64,000 nucleotides of DNA, taken from a virus. The stretch lies in IMG/VR virus record IMGVR_UViG_3300034117_001294, positions 124,001-188,000 of that record; one strand, 5' to 3'. This document shows, piece by piece, positions 1-7,432 of this stretch (position 1 is its first letter; each line of letters begins with the position of its first letter). Under the pieces are notes generated by a model. That model searched no databases, was not told the DNA's origin, and was given only the letters and a program-made list of their open reading frames with translations. A program made the position numbers and the translations under genes.

Positions 1-201
1 ACCGACCATAGAGATCAGTCACATAATGTTTGGTGGTGGTCGTACTTAACATTTGGCGAAGGTTGGCACTATAACCATCACACTACTCCCGGAAGTTGGA
101 AAATTGGAAAAGAATGGTGGCAGTTTGACCCCGGTCGATACGTTATCCAAATTTTGATATTTCTAGGACTTGCGTCGGAGAAGAAAATAAGTTATAATTA
201 A
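1..201 (+). CDS. Fatty-acid (acyl-CoA/acyl-lipid) desaturase, C-terminal end, partial
   Basis: The window opens inside a gene read in frame 1 that stops with TAA at 199-201; only its last 66 codons are present. Residues 19-27 read GEGWHYNHH, the last histidine box of membrane di-iron delta-9-type desaturases (usually GEGWHNNHH), followed by a Trp-rich WWQFDPGR segment also typical of that family. The two histidines and the Glu help bind the di-iron centre that introduces a double bond into acyl chains at the membrane. Desaturase genes are known as auxiliary genes in some marine T4-like phages, where they may adjust membrane fluidity. The N-terminal part and its start lie outside the window. 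A non-desaturase member of the superfamily cannot be excluded. Confidence 0.8.
   Translation, partial: TDHRDQSHNVWWWSYLTFGEGWHYNHHTTPGSWKIGKEWWQFDPGRYVIQILIFLGLASEKKISYN
170..198 (+). promoter_or_regulatory. Putative sigma70 promoter for the tRNA-like element
   Basis: A perfect -10 box TATAAT (193-198) lies 17 bp after TTGCGT (170-175), a weak -35 that keeps the TTG. Predicted transcription starts near 205, at the 5' end of the tRNA-like element. The promoter sits inside the end of the desaturase gene. Confidence 0.5.
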
Positions 202-203
202 TT

Positions 204-304
204 GCGGTCGTGAGCAAATTGGAAAAGCTCCCAAGGTCCACTGAGGGGAACGGGCACGGTCCTAGACGACGCCCTTGTAGGTTCGAAGCCTACCGACCGT
301 ACCA
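204..304 (+). tRNA. tRNA-like element with an over-long central region, isotype unresolved
   Basis: A 7-bp acceptor stem pairs 204-210 (GCGGTCG) with 294-300 (CGACCGT, one G-U), followed by A and an encoded CCA (302-304). A perfect T arm is present: GTAGG, loop TTCGAAG, CCTAC (277-293). A D arm forms at 212-230 (GAGC/GCTC) with GG in its loop. Between the D and T arms lie 46 nt, more than a class II tRNA normally has. They contain a possible variable arm (GGGC/GCCC, 252-274) but no good 5-bp anticodon stem. It may be an unusual class II tRNA, a tRNA holding a short insertion, or a decayed tRNA gene. The intact acceptor and T arms suggest at least tRNA-like processing. Confidence 0.55.
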
Positions 305-317
305 AATTTAGTAAAGT

Positions 318-1013
318 ATGATTAAAACTATAATATCAGGTGTTGATGCTGACAAATACATATACAAAACAAATTTAAAATTTGCAGATGATTTTTGTCA
401 GGATCTGTTAGGTCAAGTTAAACTTAGCATAGACAATCTTGTTTTTAGAAATAACTACAACGACCCTAGAAATAACCCAAGAGATACTTTTAATTTAATA
501 GGAATTGAAGATTCAAGAGAATTGATTCGACGAGGCAGGCAAATCAAGGAATACTTTACAGAAAGTAATGTTATTAACTTTACTCAATATTTTCTTACAG
601 AACATGATACTTCTGAATTCCTTTCACTAACTCCGGACTTTTTAAAAGAACCCACTCCCGGCGAGCCAGTTCCTATATTCCAAATTAGCCACGGAGGAGA
701 AATCCTGCCGCCCCATAAAGGTCATAAAAGAAAAAGTTCTCTGTTTATGCTACTCGAAGGTAACGGAGAAGAGACTAGATGGTATCGAGAAAAAGAGCCA
801 TTCGAGATTATTCACACTACTAGAATACCAGACTTAGATAAAATCGAACATGTGGTCAGTGCCCAAATAGAGCCAGGGTATTGGTATGTGTTCAATCATC
901 TCGAGTGGCATAGTGTACATAAGTTTAGCACTGGTATTCGAATGAACATAGGCCTAGACTTTGACAGTATCTTAGCACCCGAACTAATTAACCTAATAAA
1001 AAAGAATTCTTAA
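318..1013 (+). CDS. Cupin / aspartyl-hydroxylase-like protein
   Basis: A 231-aa soluble protein. The C-terminal half carries a pattern seen in double-stranded beta-helix oxygenases: a histidine in LPPHKGH (about residues 130-137), then a Phe/Leu-rich strand, and a second histidine in FNHLEWHSVH before an Arg-containing strand (IRMNIGLDF). In 2OG-Fe(II) oxygenases and aspartyl/asparaginyl beta-hydroxylases such positions bind iron and 2-oxoglutarate, but the full HxD...H triad is not certain here, so a metal-binding cupin without hydroxylase activity is possible. It begins 13 nt after the tRNA-like element and ends 1 nt before the methyltransferase gene. With the clearer 2OG oxygenase at 1743 and nearby glycosyltransferases it belongs to a probable macromolecule-modification group. 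Confidence 0.5.
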   Translation: MIKTIISGVDADKYIYKTNLKFADDFCQDLLGQVKLSIDNLVFRNNYNDPRNNPRDTFNLIGIEDSRELIRRGRQIKEYFTESNVINFTQYFLTEHDTSEFLSLTPDFLKEPTPGEPVPIFQISHGGEILPPHKGHKRKSSLFMLLEGNGEETRWYREKEPFEIIHTTRIPDLDKIEHVVSAQIEPGYWYVFNHLEWHSVHKFSTGIRMNIGLDFDSILAPELINLIKKNS

Positions 1014-1014
1014 A

Positions 1015-1746
1015 ATGTCAGAAGTTAAAAACAACTATATCAAAGCCTCATGGGCACGTAGAGCAGAACTTACAGAATTAGTGTATCAACGAACACAGGG
1101 ATTCGTACATCGAGGTCCATTTCAAGCAATGAAAATTTTGCACAAGTTTAGCTGGGGCGATGGCGACTGTGCTAGCAAATTACTAGGGTTATATGAATGT
1201 GAACTATTTGAAGACATTGAACGAGTTATTAATCAACCGCACGACCTAATCTTAAACATAGGATGTGCTGAAGGTTACTATGGTATTGGTTTGGCAAAAA
1301 GAACACAGACAAAAACCATAGTGTTTGATGTAAACAAAACTGCTGTGGACATTGCAAGAGAAAATGCTGCCGCCAACGGTGTAAACAAAATTCTATTCAG
1401 TACAGACTGCACTATAGACAACTATAGATCATTCCTTGCTTCGGCTAATAATCCGTTTATCTTTATGGATTGCGAAGGTGCAGAAGAAGAAATACTTGAC
1501 CTCAATGTGATGCCAGAACTAACCAAGACCGCAGTAATGGTTGAAAGTCATGACTGTAATAGGCCTGGCCTAACTGATAAGTTAGTTGCACGATTTGCAG
1601 AAACACACAATATTAAACTGATTAGGCAAGGAAATAAAAATCCCTATATGCCGTTAATTGACGATTTAGATGATTATGATAAAATGTTGCTATGTGTGGA
1701 AGCAAGGCCTAGCACAATGATCTGGTTATACATGTATCCTAAATGA
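1015..1746 (+). CDS. SAM-dependent methyltransferase (FkbM-like)
   Basis: This 243-aa protein has a class I Rossmann methyltransferase core from about residue 80. Motif I is ILNIGCAEGYYG, which holds the SAM-binding Gly-rich loop. An acidic end of strand 2 follows (VFDVNKTAVDIA), and a later strand reads FMDCEGAEEEIL, the D-x-E-G-x-E arrangement seen in FkbM-type methyltransferases, many of which O-methylate sugars or small metabolites. The 80-residue N-terminal region is helical and unassigned. Its ATG follows the upstream gene by 1 nt, and the last codons overlap the start of the 2OG oxygenase gene by 4 nt, so the three are probably translated together. The substrate cannot be told; glycan O-methylation fits the neighbouring glycosyltransferases. 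Confidence 0.7.
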   Translation: MSEVKNNYIKASWARRAELTELVYQRTQGFVHRGPFQAMKILHKFSWGDGDCASKLLGLYECELFEDIERVINQPHDLILNIGCAEGYYGIGLAKRTQTKTIVFDVNKTAVDIARENAAANGVNKILFSTDCTIDNYRSFLASANNPFIFMDCEGAEEEILDLNVMPELTKTAVMVESHDCNRPGLTDKLVARFAETHNIKLIRQGNKNPYMPLIDDLDDYDKMLLCVEARPSTMIWLYMYPK

Positions 1747-2381
1747 AGTACGAAATTTTTAAAGAACCATTTGTCCACATTGTGATAGATGATTTTGTAC
1801 CATGGGTGTACAATTTGCAGATTATCAACGAAGCTTGTAGATTAATTCCTGGAATGATTACTAGCAAGGTCAACAGTAATCAAGGCATTGTTATTAGTCC
1901 CGGCTCGAAGAGCAGTAAGAATATGTGGCTGTTCCAGCAATACGCTGCCCGACCAAACAATTTTCAAATTTCAACTTACCTTGAACAGAGAATTTGGTCC
2001 AACGAAGTTAAGCAGATATTACTTGAAGCAAATGATTCTCTCTTTACTAGTATGTTATATACTGATTCTAGTCAGATGCTAATGAGCAAATATACCCACG
2101 AAGATCATTACAGTTGGCATAGAGATTATAATCCCACTGCTACAATGAACTATATGTTTGCTAAAGACCCATCTAAATTTACAGGTGGGGATTTTGTGTT
2201 CGGCGATTGGGAAACTAAACAACCTCTTAAAACTATTCAATTTAAAAATAATAGATTAGTCATCTTTCCTAGCAGAGTCTACCACTGTGTAACTCCTGTA
2301 GTGAAAAAAGATAAAAATCCAGAGTACGATAGATTCACTGTTCAATACTGGAGTAAGCTCAAAGAGATCAGAGAAACTTGA
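1743..2381 (+). CDS. 2OG-Fe(II) oxygenase (prolyl 4-hydroxylase-like)
   Basis: This 212-aa protein has the full iron triad of 2-oxoglutarate-dependent dioxygenases. HRD of the segment YSWHRDYNP gives HxD near residue 125, and the distal His is in FPSRVYHCVTPV near residue 182, followed by an Arg (YDRF) that would hold 2-oxoglutarate. FTGGDFVFGDW matches the GGxL/F strand of the P4Hc (prolyl hydroxylase) domain. Such enzymes are frequent in marine T4-like phages, usually with unknown protein or nucleic-acid substrates. The start codon overlaps the stop of the methyltransferase gene. Collagen-like virion proteins are encoded further on, which makes peptide hydroxylation an attractive but unproven role. 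Confidence 0.8.
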   Translation: MKYEIFKEPFVHIVIDDFVPWVYNLQIINEACRLIPGMITSKVNSNQGIVISPGSKSSKNMWLFQQYAARPNNFQISTYLEQRIWSNEVKQILLEANDSLFTSMLYTDSSQMLMSKYTHEDHYSWHRDYNPTATMNYMFAKDPSKFTGGDFVFGDWETKQPLKTIQFKNNRLVIFPSRVYHCVTPVVKKDKNPEYDRFTVQYWSKLKEIRET

Positions 2382-2406
2382 CATTCAGATCTAATAACGC
2401 TAATAT
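2378..2406 (+). promoter_or_regulatory. Sigma70-type promoter for tRNA-Thr
   Basis: A perfect -35 TTGACA (2378-2383) is followed after 17 bp by TAATAT (2401-2406, 4 of 6 matches). Predicted start is near 2413, about 17 nt before the mature tRNA-Thr. The -35 overlaps the stop codon of the 2OG oxygenase gene. Confidence 0.6.
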
Positions 2407-2429
2407 AGTAGCTACTTAAATAAAACATT

Positions 2430-2505
2430 GCTGCCTTAGCTCAGTTGGTAGAGCACCGGTTTTGTAATCCGAAGGTCGTCAGTTCGATTCCGACAGGCAG
2501 CACCA
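2430..2505 (+). tRNA. tRNA-Thr (anticodon UGU)
   Basis: A cloverleaf of normal length with encoded CCA: acceptor stem GCTGCCT/AGGCAGC, D arm with TTAGCTCAGTTGGTAGAGC, anticodon loop TTTGTAA giving UGU (Thr, codon ACA), T loop TTCGATT and CCA at 2503-2505. The end pairs of the anticodon stem (C-A and T-T) are mismatched. ACA is a codon used often in this AT-rich genome, in line with phage tRNAs supplementing host decoding. Confidence 0.93.
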
Positions 2506-2517
2506 ACTAATTAAATT

Positions 2518-3675
2518 ATGAGCCAAAAATTCAGATTCCACATATTGGGCTTGCCCCACACAGTATCCAGTAAAGAATATAATGCCTGTGCTTATACTCA
2601 GAAAGTCGTTAAATTCGGCAAGATGATGAAAGAGCGTGGGCATTATGTTATCCACTACGGACATGAAGACAGCGACCTAGTATGCGACGAGCATGTTACG
2701 GTCACTACAAACAAAGACTTAGAAATTGCTTACGGCAGCTATGACTGGCGTAAAAACTTCTTTAAGTTTGATACAGGCGATCATGCATATCAAACATTCT
2801 ATGCAAATGCTATCCGAGAAATTGGACTACGCAAACAACCTAAAGATTTTATCTTACCATTCTGGGGATCTGGTGTTCGTGCAGTATGTGATGCACACAA
2901 CGACCTAATTGTTGTTGAGCCGGGTATTGGCTACGCAGGAGGTCATTGGGCACGTTGGAAGATCTTTGAAAGCTATGCTATTATGCACGCCTTCTTTGGA
3001 TTACAAAGTGTGGGTACATGTAATCAAGATTGGTATCACGGTGTTGTTCCTAACTACTTTGACCTAGAAGACTTTACCTATGAGCCGGAAAAGAAAGAAG
3101 ATTACTTCCTGTTCTTGGGTCGAGTATATGAAGGCAAAGGAGCACACCTTGCCATTGAAGTGACTAGAAAGATTGGTGCAAAATTAATCATGGCTGGTCA
3201 GAATAACCTGGCATCAATGGGTTACGCAGAAACTCCAAGCCACGTAGAATTTGTAGGGTATGCAGATGTTGAAACTCGTAAGAAATTAATGAGCCGTGCC
3301 AAAGGAGCATTTGTTCCTAGTCTATATACCGAACCGTTTGGTGGTGTGCAAGTAGAGATGTTGTTGAGTGGTACTCCTACTATCACAACAGATTGGGGAT
3401 CATTTACAGAGAACAATGTACACGGTGTCACTGGATATCGTTGCAGAACATTTGATCAGTTTGTTTGGGCCGCTGAAAACATTGATAAGATCGATCCGGC
3501 TGCATGTCGTGCGTTTGGTGAGAACTTTAGCCTAGAACGAGTAGCACCGATGTATGAAGAATACTTCCAGATGGTGTATGATGTGCATAGCGGCAAAGGA
3601 TGGTACCAGGATCACCCAGAAAGAGAAAACCTTGATTGGTTGCGTAAGTACTATCCACCAATGGACAAGAAATGA
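2518..3675 (+). CDS. Glycosyltransferase, GT4 family (GT-B fold)
   Basis: This 385-aa protein has a C-terminal GT-B domain typical of GT4 (group 1) enzymes: [17 protein letters not shown] (about residues 199-215), strand IMAGQ, FVGYAD, and the donor-binding stretch [19 protein letters not shown], in which the EPFGxxxxE motif carries the conserved glutamates. [14 protein letters not shown] also fits. It would move a sugar from a nucleotide-sugar donor to an unknown acceptor such as glycan, protein or modified DNA. It starts 12 nt after tRNA-Thr and overlaps the next glycosyltransferase gene by 4 nt, so the two are probably co-translated. The aromatic-rich N-terminal domain would bind the acceptor. 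Confidence 0.85.
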   Translation: MSQKFRFHILGLPHTVSSKEYNACAYTQKVVKFGKMMKERGHYVIHYGHEDSDLVCDEHVTVTTNKDLEIAYGSYDWRKNFFKFDTGDHAYQTFYANAIREIGLRKQPKDFILPFWGSGVRAVCDAHNDLIVVEPGIGYAGGHWARWKIFESYAIMHAFFGLQSVGTCNQDWYHGVVPNYFDLEDFTYEPEKKEDYFLFLGRVYEGKGAHLAIEVTRKIGAKLIMAGQNNLASMGYAETPSHVEFVGYADVETRKKLMSRAKGAFVPSLYTEPFGGVQVEMLLSGTPTITTDWGSFTENNVHGVTGYRCRTFDQFVWAAENIDKIDPAACRAFGENFSLERVAPMYEEYFQMVYDVHSGKGWYQDHPERENLDWLRKYYPPMDKK

Positions 3676-4610
3676 AAAGAGTAGTTTTTTACTTTGAGCC
3701 CAATTGGGCATTCGGCACAGTGCATTACGAGCTGTTCAAATATCTATGGGGACACGGATTTAACTGTCATCTGTTACCCTGGAATAAAAGTTACACTCGA
3801 GAAGAAATGTTGGAATTAAATTCCACAACTGATATTTTTGTAACTACCCCGCACGGATGGAGATTCTTAGGATATAATTACGGAACTGTTGCACCTGAAC
3901 AATGTGTTATTATAAGTCACGCTAAATTAGACATGACTGAACTTATTCATCATCACGGATATGAGGATTTTAAACGGTTCCGTAGATACGGTTGTGTCAG
4001 TCAATGGCTAGTTGATCTTAGCAAAGAGCTAGGTATCGAACGCCCGGCTGAACTAACGCCAGTAGCAATCAATTACAATACCTTCTACAGTACACCTAAC
4101 GATAATTTAAAAGTTGTAGGATATACAGGCAGCTTCCACAGAAAAGAAGAATTTGCACAGGATATGGTTGCGAGTGACTTAGCACAACCTAAGTATCATA
4201 AACGTGGTTGGTTAGTCGAAGAAGCAGTGAAACGTGCCGGATTAGAATTTAGAGTTGCCCAACAATACCATAATAGTTTTATCACTATGCCAGGATTCTA
4301 CAAAGGCATAGATGCTGTTATTGCAGCCAGTACAGAAGAAGGTGCCGGACTACCTGTTATGGAAGGCGGTGCAGCGGGCAAGCTGGTAATTGGTACTAAT
4401 GTTGGACACTGGGCTCAGAGAATTGGTGATGCAGGCGGATATGCTGTGCCTGTAGCAGAAGACGAATTCTTAGAAAAAACTGTGGAAATTTTAAGTTATT
4501 ATAAAGATAACCCTAACAAGTACAGACAACGATGCTTGGAAATTCAAGAACATGCTAAAAGTTACGATTGGAAGCACGTTATTGACAAGTGGGTTAACAT
4601 TTTATCTTAA
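3672..4610 (+). CDS. Glycosyltransferase (GT-B-like)
   Basis: A 312-aa protein, the second of a translationally coupled glycosyltransferase pair. It has a weaker GT-B pattern: [14 protein letters not shown] around residues 146-160 and a donor-site-like stretch [28 protein letters not shown] (the EGxGLPxxEG pattern equals the E-x7-E of GT4 enzymes). The N-terminal half reads like a Rossmann domain. No signal or membrane segment is visible. The acceptor is unknown. Together with the neighbouring glycosyltransferase, the GalE-like epimerase at 8953 and the glycosyltransferase at 8087 it implies that the phage builds or decorates a glycan. Confidence 0.7.
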   Translation: MKRVVFYFEPNWAFGTVHYELFKYLWGHGFNCHLLPWNKSYTREEMLELNSTTDIFVTTPHGWRFLGYNYGTVAPEQCVIISHAKLDMTELIHHHGYEDFKRFRRYGCVSQWLVDLSKELGIERPAELTPVAINYNTFYSTPNDNLKVVGYTGSFHRKEEFAQDMVASDLAQPKYHKRGWLVEEAVKRAGLEFRVAQQYHNSFITMPGFYKGIDAVIAASTEEGAGLPVMEGGAAGKLVIGTNVGHWAQRIGDAGGYAVPVAEDEFLEKTVEILSYYKDNPNKYRQRCLEIQEHAKSYDWKHVIDKWVNILS

Positions 4611-4628
4611 TTAACTACCCTGATAACG

Positions 4629-4658
4629 TGGACTGATTTACGAATAATTATGTAAAAT
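4629..4658 (+). promoter_or_regulatory. Possible sigma70 promoter
   Basis: TGGACT (4629-4634, 4 of 6) and TAAAAT (4653-4658, 5 of 6) stand 18 bp apart in the 61-nt gap before the HExxH gene at 4672, which has the ribosome-binding site GAGGGG. The match is moderate. Confidence 0.4.
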
Positions 4659-4671
4659 AGCTGAGGGGTTT

Positions 4672-5409
4672 ATGACTAAAGCTGCTACTTTTGATTGGTC
4701 TGCGTTAGATAGAAATCTAATAACAGAAATGGTAAATTTTATAAGCTACAATGTTGTGGATAAATCCTTATCTCCGACTAGCTTTTCTAACAAACTACGA
4801 GAAATCTTAAGATTTTTTAAAATACCTGTCAAGGTTAGATCCTGCTACAATACTAAAACAGAAAAAAATTCTGTATGGGTAGGTGGATTATACGACAGTG
4901 TGTTAGATCAAGAGGGCAAAACGTCCATCACGCTTTGTATCCAATATCATTCCTCCGACGTAATTATCAAAGCAAATAAAAATTTATTTCGCAGAGTCTG
5001 TATAGCAATAGCAGACACAGTAATGCACGAAGTTATTCATATGCGACAATATCGTAGACGAGGTTATAAAGACATTCCCGGATATGAAAGTTCTGCTAAT
5101 TTGGCAAGAAAACGCAACGAACAAGTGTATCTAGGAAATGGGGACGAGATTGATGCATACAGCTTTAACATCGCGTGTCAGCTGCTTGACAGATTTGGGG
5201 AAGATAAAACATCTATAGTAAATTATCTAAACACTGATCTCCGTGATAGGAGATTAAAAAAGGACGGCTTCAGAATGTATCTAGATACATTTGATCACAA
5301 TCACAGTCACAGAGTAATCCGTAAATTAAAAAAGAAGGTAATGAATTATATTCCTAATGCCCAGGAAATAGCAAAGCCTTATAAAACATCTGATTGGTTA
5401 AAAAAGTGA
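4672..5409 (+). CDS. HExxH zinc-metallopeptidase-like protein, copy 1
   Basis: This 245-aa protein carries HEVIH at residues 119-123 inside a helix (DTVMHEVIHMRQ), the zincin signature in which two His bind zinc and Glu is the base. About 40 residues later a helix beginning DEIDAYSFN offers a Glu as third zinc ligand, and this is repeated in the next gene. The family beyond the motif is not recognised. The neighbour at 5406 is a clear paralogue with the same order of elements (GGLYD/GYYDGGLDE, HEVIHMxQ, DEI(D/N)AYxxNIA), so a tandem duplication is likely. Both end in a basic tail (HxVIRKLKKKV / HPVLRKLIKKV). Substrates and virion association are unknown. The start is supported by GAGGGG 6 nt upstream. 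Confidence 0.65.
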   Translation: MTKAATFDWSALDRNLITEMVNFISYNVVDKSLSPTSFSNKLREILRFFKIPVKVRSCYNTKTEKNSVWVGGLYDSVLDQEGKTSITLCIQYHSSDVIIKANKNLFRRVCIAIADTVMHEVIHMRQYRRRGYKDIPGYESSANLARKRNEQVYLGNGDEIDAYSFNIACQLLDRFGEDKTSIVNYLNTDLRDRRLKKDGFRMYLDTFDHNHSHRVIRKLKKKVMNYIPNAQEIAKPYKTSDWLKK

Positions 5410-6149
5410 GTAAAAGAACAAAAATGAAAAAATTCAACTGCTGCCCAAAGTTAGATAAAAAAGTAGTAGTCCCAACAAGAAAAGAAGTCCTTGAAATATT
5501 TAATGATATTAAACCTACAATAGTTAACCAATTTTATGCAGTTGATGAACTAATTCAAGACCTCGGAGTATTCATTGGAAAGCGTTTTAATATCGATGTT
5601 AAACATGCAGAAGCTACCCAAGTGGATCAAAATGACATTGAACTCAATGGATACTACGATGGCGGCTTAGATGAAGCCGGCGATGTTGCTATTGAGATAT
5701 ACCTAGTTACTAACCCAATGCAGGACGTCATGTTAATTGACGAAACTCAATTCGATATTATCACAAGAAAAATTGCAGATACCTTAAGTCATGAAGTTAT
5801 CCATATGCAGCAATTCCGTGCAAGAGATTTCTTAGAAGTTGAAAAATGGGACTTTGAAACAGCCTACGAAGAAGGCGATGACGAATACGACGAAGCAGAA
5901 GAAAATCGCTGGTACCTAAGTAGCCCAGATGAGATTAATGCCTATGCATATAACATTGCCAACGAATTGTTAGATAGAAATAGTTATCCACAAGTAATTG
6001 AAAAATTAAACAAAGTTAAAGACATTGCAATTGAAGACAGTATTAATCTTTGGGCATATGTTAACGCATTTTCCAAAGATGTAAATCATCCAGTTTTACG
6101 TAAATTAATCAAAAAAGTTTATAAAAGTTTAGATCGCTTAAACAGATAA
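5406..6149 (+). CDS. HExxH zinc-metallopeptidase-like protein, copy 2
   Basis: A paralogue of the upstream gene, about 247 aa, with HEVIH in the helix DTLSHEVIHMQQ and DEINAYAYN as the candidate third-ligand helix. It differs by an acidic insertion (EEGDDEYDEAEE) between the two. The start is uncertain: GTG at 5406 overlaps the upstream stop (GTGA) and would couple translation, while ATG at 5424 removes the basic N-terminus. Both copies keep all catalytic-type residues, so neither looks decayed. Proteolysis of a host or virion protein is a guess; no prohead-protease features (gp21-like Ser/His) are seen. Confidence 0.65.
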   Translation: MSKRTKMKKFNCCPKLDKKVVVPTRKEVLEIFNDIKPTIVNQFYAVDELIQDLGVFIGKRFNIDVKHAEATQVDQNDIELNGYYDGGLDEAGDVAIEIYLVTNPMQDVMLIDETQFDIITRKIADTLSHEVIHMQQFRARDFLEVEKWDFETAYEEGDDEYDEAEENRWYLSSPDEINAYAYNIANELLDRNSYPQVIEKLNKVKDIAIEDSINLWAYVNAFSKDVNHPVLRKLIKKVYKSLDRLNR

Positions 6150-6165
6150 TTGGTAAAGTCGATAC

Positions 6166-6194
6166 TTGACAAAACCTTAAATGTGCTGTATTAT
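6166..6194 (+). promoter_or_regulatory. Strong sigma70 promoter giving a leaderless mRNA
   Basis: Perfect TTGACA (6166-6171), a 17-bp spacer and TATTAT (6189-6194, 5 of 6). The usual start point, seven bases after the last -10 base, is 6201, exactly the A of the ATG of the lipoprotein gene, so the transcript would have no leader. Confidence 0.75.
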
Positions 6195-6200
6195 ATACAC

Positions 6201-6443
6201 ATGTTTAAGGTTTTTTCTTTAGTGATCATTTTGTTAGCTGGCTGTTCTACTACCAGCTATAGAATTCTAACTCCTACGGAAGTTAGCAATATTCCAATTG
6301 ATTGCTGGAATAAAAATCGAATCAACGGATGGTTAACTGAACAACTGCAATTTGCAGAGAAAGATGCAAAAACAAATGGTGCCAGCATTAACGCTATTAA
6401 GCACAAAATTTGGCAAATTCGTACTGATTGCAACGGCCGCTAG
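6201..6443 (+). CDS. Small lipoprotein, unknown function
   Basis: An 80-aa protein with a lipoprotein signal: MFK, a hydrophobic stretch, and the lipobox LLAGC with Cys16, followed by Ser-Thr-Thr. The mature part is about 65 aa and has two further cysteines (in DCWNK and RTDCNGR) that could form a disulfide in the periplasm. The ATG at 6201 is chosen because it begins directly at the signal peptide and coincides with the predicted transcription start. The gene overlaps the next lipoprotein gene by about 70 nt. Early-type promoter use and envelope location would suit a superinfection-exclusion or host-envelope role, which is inference. Confidence 0.7.
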   Translation: MFKVFSLVIILLAGCSTTSYRILTPTEVSNIPIDCWNKNRINGWLTEQLQFAEKDAKTNGASINAIKHKIWQIRTDCNGR

Positions 6444-6732
6444 TCTAGTAGGGTGTGCAAGCACTACGCAACGTATTCTGCCGTCGTCGCATACTCTAGG
6501 TAGTTTTAAACCAGATTGCACCATTGCCAAAGAACAGGTTGAATGGTTACGCAGTATTCGGCCAACTCTACATGAGCGTCGAGACGCTTATCTTGAGGTA
6601 ACCTCTTGGGGTGGGTTTTCTAAAGAGTTTGCCAAAAACAAAGAGATTGCAAACGGTCGTATAGATTATTTGATTGACGCAAACATTGATGAGATTTACT
6701 ACAGATGCAACTTTCGACACAAATCTTACTAA
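6376..6732 (+). CDS. Lipoprotein, unknown function
   Basis: Read in a different frame from the preceding gene and overlapping its last 68 nt. The signal segment KFGKFVLIATAASLVGC ends in a lipobox (SLVGC), followed by ASTTQRIL, similar to the STTSYRIL that follows the lipobox of the upstream lipoprotein, so the two may be diverged duplicates. The mature region has Cys in PDCTIAKEQ and YRCNFR. Starts at 6352, 6364 or 6376 are possible; 6376 gives the shortest n-region. The tail overlaps the following secreted-protein gene by 28 nt. Confidence 0.6.
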   Translation: MVPALTLLSTKFGKFVLIATAASLVGCASTTQRILPSSHTLGSFKPDCTIAKEQVEWLRSIRPTLHERRDAYLEVTSWGGFSKEFAKNKEIANGRIDYLIDANIDEIYYRCNFRHKSY

Positions 6733-7283
6733 CTGCTGTACTCTTTACTAATTCTGCGATCGCACAAGATTGCATTATGAAAGAGCGAACAACATCAAAA
6801 GAAATCGGACGGATACATGAAATTAAAAATGTAGTAGCCGAAGTTAATCCGTTTGGCAAAGGACAATACAAATGCACAGCTAGTCTAGAGGGCTATACTG
6901 GCGGGAAGTGGCATCAAGGTAAAGGTGAATTTATTTGGTCAGGTGACTATAGTCATGCCAAAGCCTGTGGTGCCGCAACTGAATTGGCAAAGAAAAATTT
7001 GCTCACAGGCTTATATTCAAGTACAATAACAAGTGAGACGTTCGTAGTTTGTAAAGAGCAGGAAGAAAAAGATAGACCTCTTTTAAATCCTAAGATTGGA
7101 ACAATTATAGATGATGTTCGTAGATTACGAGCCCATATAAATTATCCCAATGCATTTTACCACAACGGAGAAGAATGTAGATGGTATCTCGAAACTGGCT
7201 GGAATGGCAAGGACATTACACAGTTTCAAGGAATTGTTTGCAGATATGGTCCTACAAAATGGATCATAGTTGATAAATTTTAA
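6705..7283 (+). CDS. Secreted (periplasmic) protein, unknown function
   Basis: A 192-aa protein with a Sec signal peptide: MQLSTQ, a hydrophobic core and the cleavage-like site NSAIAQD near residue 20. The mature part contains at least six cysteines (DCIMKE, YKCTAS, KACGAA, VVCKEQ, EECRWY, IVCRYG), an even number that suggests disulfide bonds in the periplasm. No known domain is recognised. It is the third exported product in a row within an overlapping mini-operon served by the promoter at 6166. Confidence 0.6.
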   Translation: MQLSTQILLTAVLFTNSAIAQDCIMKERTTSKEIGRIHEIKNVVAEVNPFGKGQYKCTASLEGYTGGKWHQGKGEFIWSGDYSHAKACGAATELAKKNLLTGLYSSTITSETFVVCKEQEEKDRPLLNPKIGTIIDDVRRLRAHINYPNAFYHNGEECRWYLETGWNGKDITQFQGIVCRYGPTKWIIVDKF

Positions 7284-7303
7284 CACACACAGAAAGAGTA
7301 GTT

Positions 7304-7432
7304 ATGACAAACTTTATTGTAGGAACAATCTTTGGAATTATCCTAGCCACTGCTGGAGCATCTGGCATTGCAAAAATTATCGACAGAGGTGTCGATCAAA
7401 CTAAAATTATCATTCAGGAGAATGTAAAATGA
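7304..7432 (+). CDS. Small single-membrane-span protein, 42 aa
   Basis: ATG at 7304 opens a 42-codon frame whose TGA overlaps the next ATG (ATGA, 7429-7432). The protein begins MTNFIVGTIFGIILATAGAS, a single hydrophobic span, followed by IAKIIDRGVDQTKI. Small proteins of this pattern (MTNFIVGxxFGI...DRGVD) are familiar from marine T4-like phages, though their function is not known to me. AGAAAGAG upstream may serve as ribosome-binding site. It sits in the run of envelope-directed genes from 6201. Confidence 0.7.
   Translation: MTNFIVGTIFGIILATAGASGIAKIIDRGVDQTKIIIQENVK

Noticed and set aside
204-304. tmRNA or permuted tmRNA
   Set aside because: Far too short, has a D stem-loop, and contains no tag-reading frame or pseudoknots that I can see.
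2508-2664. Coding frame on the minus strand near tRNA-Thr
   Set aside because: It overlaps the glycosyltransferase start and the tRNA, with no supporting signals.
6620-6877. Minus-strand frame of 85 codons over the lipoprotein genes
   Set aside because: It opposes well-supported plus-strand genes with signal peptides and has no ribosome-binding site.
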